NCBI GenBank assembly: GCA_025362395.1
Contig: JANYGK010000029.1
Location: 1 to 40,145, forward strand
Reading direction: 5' to 3'
Source of the DNA: Bacteroidota bacterium
Lineage (GTDB): Bacteria; Bacteroidota; Bacteroidia; B-17B0; Aurantibacillaceae
Length of the DNA: 40,145 nt
Shown: in pieces, positions 35,657-40,145 of the stretch
Layout: each line of letters opens with the position of its first letter
Numbering within the stretch: the first letter of the stretch is position 1
The notes under the pieces: generated by a model
What the model saw: only the letters and a program-made list of their open reading frames with translations
What the model was told of the DNA's origin: nothing
Databases searched by the model: none
Program-made: the position numbers and the translations under genes

Positions 35657-35881
35657 TTATTTGTCCAGTTTCGCTTCGTTGTCTACAGTTATAATGATTT
35701 TATTTTTCTCGTGTCTAACTGTTACTGATTGTCCGCAGTCGAAGCCCATGTCTCGAAGCCACTTACCACAAAGCCGGATTTCCGGGAAAATTACGTGTCC
35801 ATAATAGGAACGTGGAATGTACTTTTGATACACTTTCAAATGTCTTTGTCTAGATTGTTGAAAATTTTCTTCTTGCTCCAC
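35657..35881 (-). CDS. SymE-like type I toxin homologue
   Basis: 74 aa, AbrB-like fold of the SymE toxin family. HVIFPEIRLCGKWLRDMGF then DCGQSVTVRHEKNKIIITV matches the SymE pattern P-x-I-R-L-x-G-x-W-L-x-x-x-G-F-x-x-G. E. coli SymE is an SOS-induced toxin held in check by the antisense RNA symR. An antisense RNA cannot be read from sequence here, but the upstream region holds a 15-bp inverted repeat. It is the only minus-strand gene in a cassette with three plus-strand toxin-antitoxin genes. Confidence 0.75.
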   Translation of the reverse strand: MEQEENFQQSRQRHLKVYQKYIPRSYYGHVIFPEIRLCGKWLRDMGFDCGQSVTVRHEKNKIIITVDNEAKLDK

Positions 35882-35910
35882 GACAGTAATTTATTGCTAC
35901 AATTACAATT

Positions 35911-35952
35911 AATTATATTTTAATGAAAATAATAGCGCATTAAAATATAATT
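35911..35952. repeat. 15-bp perfect inverted repeat between symE-like and xre genes
   Basis: AATTATATTTTAATG (35911-35925) and CATTAAAATATAATT (35938-35952) with a 12-nt spacer. Located in the divergent promoter region. Could be an operator for the XRE protein or the hairpin of a small RNA. Confidence 0.8.
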
Positions 35953-36015
35953 TATTGTCGTTTAGGTGTGATTTTCAGGTAATTAAATTTTTGTGATATT
36001 TGCAGGAGAAGTCAA

Positions 36016-36023
36016 TAAATTTG
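36016..36023 (+). promoter_or_regulatory. -7 box before xre gene
   Basis: TAAATTTG matches TAnnTTTG exactly, with TTTG 22 bases upstream (35990-35993) as -33. It ends 4 bases before the GTG start, so the message would be almost leaderless. Confidence 0.5.
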
Positions 36024-36027
36024 CACC

Positions 36028-36237
36028 GTGTCGAAACTAAACTTAAATAGAATAAAGTCTGTCCTGGCAGAGAAGAACAAAAGCAGTAAGGATTTAGCTA
36101 ATCATTTGGGTAAAACCGAGTCAACTGTTTCTCGTTGGTGTACGAATGAAGTTCAGCCGTCTATTGAAACTCTTTACGAAATCTCGAAGTTTTTAAAAGA
36201 GGATATTCGGGAATTATTAGTGTCAACTAAATACTAA
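36028..36237 (+). CDS. XRE-family HTH protein (antitoxin-like)
   Basis: 69 aa: NLNRIKSVLAEKNKSSKDLANHLGKTESTVSRWCTNEVQPSIETLYEISKFLKEDIRELL is a complete Cro/C1 HTH. GTG start at 36028, four bases past a TAAATTTG -7 box, so the leader is short or absent. First of three plus-strand genes with an ImmA/IrrE protease-like protein and a PIN toxin-like protein. Typical for an autoregulating antitoxin. Confidence 0.85.
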   Translation: MSKLNLNRIKSVLAEKNKSSKDLANHLGKTESTVSRWCTNEVQPSIETLYEISKFLKEDIRELLVSTKY

Positions 36238-36254
36238 AGCTGTAGATTTAAGAT

Positions 36255-36262
36255 TATCTTTG
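36255..36262 (+). promoter_or_regulatory. -7 box before the XRE-ImmA/IrrE gene
   Basis: TATCTTTG, exact TAnnTTTG match, 10 bases before the ATG at 36273. Suggests a second promoter inside the module. Confidence 0.45.
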
Positions 36263-36272
36263 TATTACAGCA

Positions 36273-37451
36273 ATGGCAGATAAGGCATACATAACTCCAA
36301 ATATATTGAAGTGGGCAAGAGAGTCAGCAAGGATGACCGAAGAAATTGCTGCTGCCAAAGTTCCTACAACAGTTGATAAACTTAAAGAATGGGAATCAGG
36401 CACGAGTCAACCTACAATTAAACAAGCTCAAACATTAGCAAAAACATACAAACGTCCATTTGCACTTTTTTTTCTACCTGAAATTCCTCGAGATTTTCAA
36501 CCGTTGCAAGATTTCAGAAGTAATGACTCTAAAGCTCTTGGTACAGGATCAATTTTTATTATTCGGGAGATTCAACAAAAACAAGCATGGATAAGTAATG
36601 CTAATGAAGAGAATAATGAGTCAAAGATTCCTTTTGTTGGAAGATTCTCTGTTAATGACAATCCTATTACAGTTGCTAAAGATATTCTCAACACGCTTGG
36701 AATTAATCCGTCCAGCTATACAAATGACAACCCAATCAAAGAATGGATTGATAAAGCAGAAACAAAAGGTATATTCATTTCCCGTACCAGTTTTATTCAT
36801 TCTCGATTGAAATTAGATAGTAATGAATTGCAAGGCTTTGCGATTGCGGATCCATATGCTCCTTTTGTTTTTATTAATTCAGATGATTGGAATGCACCAC
36901 AGTTGTTTACACTCGTGCATGAACTTGCTCACATATGGATAGCTGCCACTGGAATATCAAATGATATTGAACCTGATTTAAAACATAAAGATAAGTTACA
37001 TCCCATTGAATTGTTTTGCAACGAAGTTGCGGCAAACGCTCTTATTCCTTTAGAGATTATTAATAATGTTCAGCCTTCTGTTTTTAACTCAGCAAAGGAA
37101 ATTTTCAATACTTCAAAAAAACTGGGTATTAGTTCATTTGCATTTCTTGTCAGAGCATTGAACTTACAACTAATCTCTTTTGATAAGTATAAGGAATTAA
37201 AAAAGGCTGCAGATATTGAATATAAGGCTTTCTTAAAAAGAGAAGAAGAAAAAAAGGCCAAACAGAAACTAAAGGAAAAAAAAAGCGGACCTAATTATTA
37301 TTTGTTACAGCTTAACAAGAATAGTCGTCTGTTTACACAGACTGTTTTAGATGCTTTTCGTGGTGGATTCATTGAACCTACGCAGGCAAGTTCGTTACTT
37401 AATGTACAAGTTAATAAATTCCATAAATTAGAAGCCCAATTATATAAATGA
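36273..37451 (+). CDS. XRE HTH + ImmA/IrrE-type metallopeptidase
   Basis: 392 aa. N-terminal HTH (about 5-60, ITPNILKWARESARMTEEIAAAKVPT...LKEWESG). Then the COG2856/ImmA-IrrE domain with LFTLVHELAHIWIA, where H216-E217-x-x-H220 is the zinc-binding HExxH, and FCNEVAANALIP carrying the downstream E ligand. The C-terminal 100 residues form a Lys/Glu-rich coiled coil and a helical end. Homologues cleave or hold repressors/antitoxins. ATG at 36273, a -7 box TATCTTTG 10 bases upstream. It overlaps the PIN gene by 4 bases (ATGA), so the two are coupled. This XRE-ImmA/DUF4411 pairing is known from predicted toxin-antitoxin modules. Confidence 0.9.
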   Translation: MADKAYITPNILKWARESARMTEEIAAAKVPTTVDKLKEWESGTSQPTIKQAQTLAKTYKRPFALFFLPEIPRDFQPLQDFRSNDSKALGTGSIFIIREIQQKQAWISNANEENNESKIPFVGRFSVNDNPITVAKDILNTLGINPSSYTNDNPIKEWIDKAETKGIFISRTSFIHSRLKLDSNELQGFAIADPYAPFVFINSDDWNAPQLFTLVHELAHIWIAATGISNDIEPDLKHKDKLHPIELFCNEVAANALIPLEIINNVQPSVFNSAKEIFNTSKKLGISSFAFLVRALNLQLISFDKYKELKKAADIEYKAFLKREEEKKAKQKLKEKKSGPNYYLLQLNKNSRLFTQTVLDAFRGGFIEPTQASSLLNVQVNKFHKLEAQLYK

Positions 37452-37957
37452 GTACAACGCCAAGAACTTATTGTTTAGACGCCAATGTACTTATTCAGGC
37501 TTGGCAAAAATATTACTCTCCAAAGTTTTGTCCAAGTTATTGGGAGATACTAAATGAACTTGGAAGTCAAGGTCGGGTTTTTATCGTCGAAGAAGTCTTT
37601 AATGAAATTACTCGGACTGAAGATGATTTATGTGAGTGGCTTAAAGCAAGCAAGATTCCAGTGAGAAGTATAACTGGAAATGTCACAAAATGTCTACAAG
37701 ATATTTATGCAAAAGATCCGTCACATAAAACTCTTGTTGATAACACAAAGGCAAGGTCTTTAGCAGACCCATGGGTTATTGCACATGCTATTAATGAAAA
37801 TGCAATTGTCGTAACAAAAGAAGAGAAGGTAACCGCATTAAACTCAAATAGAATTAAAATCCCCAATGTCTGCGACAATATGGGAGTTACTTGGATAAAT
37901 GATTTTGAATTTGTTTCCGAGTTAAATATTCAATTTACCTGTGCTATCACGAGGTAA
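37448..37957 (+). CDS. PIN-domain protein, DUF4411-like (toxin-like)
   Basis: 169 aa. PIN-fold order: YCLDANVLIQAWQKYY (D11, first acid), VFIVEEVFNEITRTEDDL (E region), SLADPWVIAHAINENAIVVTKE (third acid) and KIPNVCDNMGVTWIND. This follows the DUF4411 subgroup. By family it would cleave RNA, held by the HTH/ImmA partner. It overlaps the preceding gene by 4 bases. Ends 40 bases before the left end of the cassette (37998). Confidence 0.85.
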   Translation: MSTTPRTYCLDANVLIQAWQKYYSPKFCPSYWEILNELGSQGRVFIVEEVFNEITRTEDDLCEWLKASKIPVRSITGNVTKCLQDIYAKDPSHKTLVDNTKARSLADPWVIAHAINENAIVVTKEEKVTALNSNRIKIPNVCDNMGVTWINDFEFVSELNIQFTCAITR

Positions 37958-38006
37958 CTTTTTCTACCCGTTTTCGTCTATTAAGATTGTCTGTCGTAAT
38001 ATTGCC

Positions 38007-38182
38007 GCTAACGTTTTGGAGCTTTGCCTAGTGCGGGTTGAAACATTTTCTTACCGAAATATTACTGACAAAGATACTATGTTTGTTGCCATTTGCAAAG
38101 CGAAAATAATTGTCCCCGCGAAGCGACCGCTTTTGCAAAAGCTTTGATGTCTGCCAAACTGTTTGCTTATCGTGTGTTATAT
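38007..38182 (-). repeat. Long-class attC-like repeat
   Basis: Left GCTAACG, right GTGTGTTATATG. Conserved TACCGAAATATTACTGACAA, AGATACTATG, CATTTGCAAAGCGAAAATAA and GCGACCGCTTTTGCAAAAGC. Copies at 34824 and 32980 share these blocks. Confidence 0.78.
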
Positions 38183-38827
38183 GCTGGTTTTTTTATTTAT
38201 GTCAACTAGTCGTTGGTCTATTTTCTTTATTAGTTCAAATACATAGTCGAAATAGTTTGCCGCATTTTCTTTTGCGAAATTCTCAACATGTATTGCCTGC
38301 ATAAATGGAATAATTTTCTGGTTTACTGTCACAGGTTTAATTTCTGTCGGGTTCGCAAAACTGCCTTGAAACATTGTCGTTTCGTCGGGTATTCCATTTA
38401 AAATTTCAGTTGAGTCTGCGTGGGAGAAACCGTTTCTCATTAATACTCGAATTGTGTCGAAAAGAAATTTTTTCTCATCCTCCGTTATTAAGTCAAGCTT
38501 TTTACATATTTCAATCGATTTTCCTAAATTATTTGAAATGTATTTTTTGTTTGGTTCTTCAAAAGTACTGTCCCAGTCTTCAATTGGTTTTGGTTTAATT
38601 CCTGCTTCGTTGTAAATTAGGGATAGTTTTAGAAGTCTTTCAAGTAAGTTGTTTGTTAATGTGATTGATGCTCTGTAAAATTCGAGCATTAAGCATTTAT
38701 TGATTTCAAAAACAGTTCCACCCAATTCACCGAACACGTAAAATTGAAAGTCGAAATATTTAGAACGACTTTGAAAGTTTTTATTCAAATTGTCTATAAA
38801 TGCCTTTTCAAAAAGTTCTTTTTCCAT
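38177..38827 (-). CDS. Hypothetical cassette protein, HEPN-like candidate
   Basis: 216 aa, mostly helical, no signal. The stretch LFDTIRVLMRNGFSHADSTE has R131-x4-H136, the Rx4-6H motif of HEPN RNases, preceded by helix LLERLLKLSLIYNE as in HEPN domains. This is a motif-level call and could be chance. The C-terminus is amphipathic. Its stop codon is the TAA inside the attC-like core GTTATATG. The cassette ends match over 10 bases (38176 GTTATATGCT; complement of 38864-38875, GTTATATGCT). Confidence 0.6.
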   Translation of the reverse strand: MEKELFEKAFIDNLNKNFQSRSKYFDFQFYVFGELGGTVFEINKCLMLEFYRASITLTNNLLERLLKLSLIYNEAGIKPKPIEDWDSTFEEPNKKYISNNLGKSIEICKKLDLITEDEKKFLFDTIRVLMRNGFSHADSTEILNGIPDETTMFQGSFANPTEIKPVTVNQKIIPFMQAIHVENFAKENAANYFDYVFELIKKIDQRLVDINKKTSI

Positions 38828-38870
38828 ATTTGAATAAATGTCGGTCTATGTGTCGGCTTTAAACTAGCAT

Positions 38871-38963
38871 ATAACGTTTTGCGGCTTTACGCCGTTTTTT
38901 GCTAAGTCCATTTACGCATTTGAGCGCTAACCCGCAAAAAATGGAGCAAGACCGCTGTTATGG
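38871..38963 (-). repeat. Short-class attC-like repeat (93 bp)
   Basis: Left ATAACG, right CTGTTATGG. Stem CCGTTTTTTGC (38892-38902) with GCAAAAAATGG (38934-38944), 11 pairs including one G-T wobble; GCGG/CCGC outside it; loop ACGCATTTGAGCGCTAA. Confidence 0.78.
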
Positions 38964-39011
38964 GTATGGTGGGCGCACACAGCTTTTGTCTCTCGTCAAC
39001 TGTTTTTGTTT

Positions 39012-39551
39012 TTAAGGTCTTGTCTTGTCGTATGTCGTTTTATAAGATCCGTCACCCTGTGGCGTATGAAGTTTGTATGGTTCTCTTTGCTGATTAACTT
39101 CAGCTCGCACTTTTTTAAATAAGTCTAAATTCCCTGTAAGAAAGTCTGCGCCATACTTTTCTAATTCTTTTCTTGCATTGTCAAGACTGTATTCAATGCC
39201 GTCAAACTTTAGCAATGAATATTCTTTTGCATTTGCACTCGGGTCGATATGTTTTTTTAAATGCCAAAGAGCAACGGAATTCCAGTCCCAGTCAGGCCAG
39301 TCTGTTTTGCCGTCACCGAGAATTACAGTATAATAAGAAGGGTAGTCGTGCCAGTGAATATTGGCGAATATTTTAATGTACTTGTCGCCTTTAATGTAAA
39401 TAATGGTGCAAAAATATTGCTCAACTTTTTTTGATAAAAGCTTAAAGCTATGTCCGTGCATTAGTTCGTTAAATACTTCAAGCGTTTTGTCCGCGAAAAG
39501 TTTTAGGTCTTTCGATGGCTTTTCTTTTTTGAATATGTCTAAAAGTCCCAT
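39012..39551 (-). CDS. Hypothetical cassette protein (MGLLDIFKK start)
   Basis: 179 aa from ATG 39551; the longer frame from 39584 adds only flanking sequence. Starts MGLLDIFKKEKPSKDLK, a form common in small immunity-like or effector-linked proteins. It contains YFCTIIYIKGDKYIKIFANIHWHDYP, ILGDGKTDWPDWDW, then WHLKKHIDP and a polar tail QREPYKLHTPQGDGSYK. No family recognised and no catalytic motif certain. Terminal cassette of the second array; ends GTTATGGGTATGGTGGGCG (38957) and complement of 39575-39595, GTTATGGGTAAGTGGGCGG. Confidence 0.68.
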   Translation of the reverse strand: MGLLDIFKKEKPSKDLKLFADKTLEVFNELMHGHSFKLLSKKVEQYFCTIIYIKGDKYIKIFANIHWHDYPSYYTVILGDGKTDWPDWDWNSVALWHLKKHIDPSANAKEYSLLKFDGIEYSLDNARKELEKYGADFLTGNLDLFKKVRAEVNQQREPYKLHTPQGDGSYKTTYDKTRP

Positions 39552-39596
39552 GAATGTTTTTGTCTTACGGAATTGTCCGCCCACTTACCCATAACT

Positions 39597-39900
39597 ACCA
39601 CATACTCCAAACTTTCTCCCTCTTATCTTGTCATTTTGCAAGATTGCCTGATGTTTTGTCCTATTAGTAGTTCTATAAAACTAATCATTCTTTTTAAATT
39701 AAATTTAAAAATATTCTTGCTTTACCCTTATGCAACACATGCACCGATACTACTTCAGGTATCATTAACCAACGTTTGTAGTATAAAGAGTAATAGTTTG
39801 CTATGTTTCATAGCATTATAGTATTCTGCCTGTATTCATGTCCTATCGTCTCTATAATCCTTCCTACTGTTTACATTCATATTCTGTTGCATAAATTTTT
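39597..39900. other. Gene-free AT-rich region beyond the array
   Basis: No convincing gene, RNA gene or attC-like repeat after the last cassette core at 39595. Degenerate copies of the following 20-bp repeat may begin near 39860. Confidence 0.5.
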
Positions 39901-40145
39901 TTTACATTGAATTCATAAAATTACGGTTGAATTAAGAAACATACTACTGCAAACAAAAAACTACCGCTGAATTCATAAAACTACCGTTGCATTCTTAAAG
40001 CAACCGATGAATTTAAAAAACTACGGTTGCATTCATAAATATACTACTGCAAACAAAAAACTACCGTTGCAAACAAAAAACTACCGCTGAATTCATAAAA
40101 CTACCGTTGAATTCATAAAACTACCGTTGCATTCTTAAAACAACC
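39901..40145. repeat. 20-bp tandem repeat array running off the window
   Basis: At least 12 units of exactly 20 bases, with consensus AACTACCGTTGAATTCATAA and variants such as GCAAACAAAA or GCATTCTTAA in the second half. The first half (ACTACCG) is more constant. The period is exact, without insertions. It continues beyond 40145. Confidence 0.92.

Larger units (their letters stand above)
31831..39595 (-). mobile_element. Integron-like cassette array 2 (no integrase seen)
   Basis: Repeats at 31831, 32980, 34217, 34824, 35458, 38007 and 38871 separate single-gene units, nearly all with the gene on minus, plus one four-gene toxin-antitoxin unit. Most units have complementary ends (31918/32970, 33148/34211, 34304/34810, 35641/37998, 38176/38864, 38957/39575). 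The last end at 39595 has no repeat beyond it, so it may be the array start. No integrase in view. Inference from structure. Confidence 0.6.

Noticed and set aside
38177-38827. Firm assignment as HEPN toxin
   Set aside because: Only a short RxxxxH motif supports it; kept as candidate only.
22774-38963. The repeats as MITEs, REP elements or ordinary terminators
   Set aside because: Flanks match across genes, not across each repeat; no target-site duplications around a repeat; lengths and ends (TAACG...GTTA) are constant; hairpins lack T-tracts.
18203-39595. An integrase gene within the arrays
   Set aside because: None of the proteins carries the R-H-R-Y tyrosine recombinase residues, so I do not call a complete integron.
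39901-40145. CRISPR array
   Set aside because: Units are contiguous 20-mers with no unique spacers, and no cas genes are in the window.

Overview
The window looks like chromosome of a member of the Bacteroidota, probably environmental and related to the Flavobacteriales, Sphingobacteriales or Chitinophagales. Evidence: low GC, TAnnTTTG-type -7 promoter boxes (pheS, ribF and two toxin-antitoxin genes), C-terminal type IX secretion sorting domains, many signal peptides ending in AQ/SQ/GQ, and an OmpA protein with thrombospondin type 3 repeats.

Layout. 1-9.5 kb is conserved chromosome: the pheS start (minus, cut by the window edge), a secreted MORN/VWA protein, ribF, a secreted leucine-rich-repeat protein, an RmlD-like reductase, a TPR/SpoIIE phosphatase, a UbiA-like membrane protein and an OmpA protein closed by a strong terminator. 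9.7-11.3 kb holds a GH114-like lipoprotein and a small barrel protein between two diverged copies of a structured repeat. 11.6-17.3 kb is a plus-strand heavy-metal RND efflux operon (TolC-like, adaptor, PII-like DUF190, CusA/CzcA-like pump), followed by a VIT1-like transporter on minus.

From about 18 kb to 39.6 kb most genes are short accessory genes on minus, separated by structured repeats of about 93 bp or 175-190 bp. On plus each repeat starts near TAACG and ends in GTTA. I read this as two integron-like cassette arrays (about 18.2-27.0 and 31.8-39.6 kb) with no integrase in the window. The main evidence is that the sequences at the two ends of one cassette, on either side of its gene and in different repeats, are complementary to each other. 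The two flanks of a single repeat are not. Integron cassettes behave this way because their ends were joined in the excised circle. Cargo includes a cupin, an SdpR/SdpI pair, a T9SS-secreted protein, an NmrA/AraC pair, a beta-lactamase-fold hydrolase, a DUF4935-like PIN protein, a HEPN-like candidate, secreted unknowns, and a toxin-antitoxin cassette (SymE-like on minus; XRE, XRE-ImmA/IrrE and DUF4411-like PIN on plus).

Between the arrays, 27.4-31.7 kb holds two tandem barrel paralogues, a lamin-tail T9SS protein with its own terminator, an orphan NarL-type response regulator and a small XRE regulator. The window ends in a tandem array with an exact 20-bp period that runs off the edge. The array boundary at about 39595 suggests that any integrase would lie to the right of the window.
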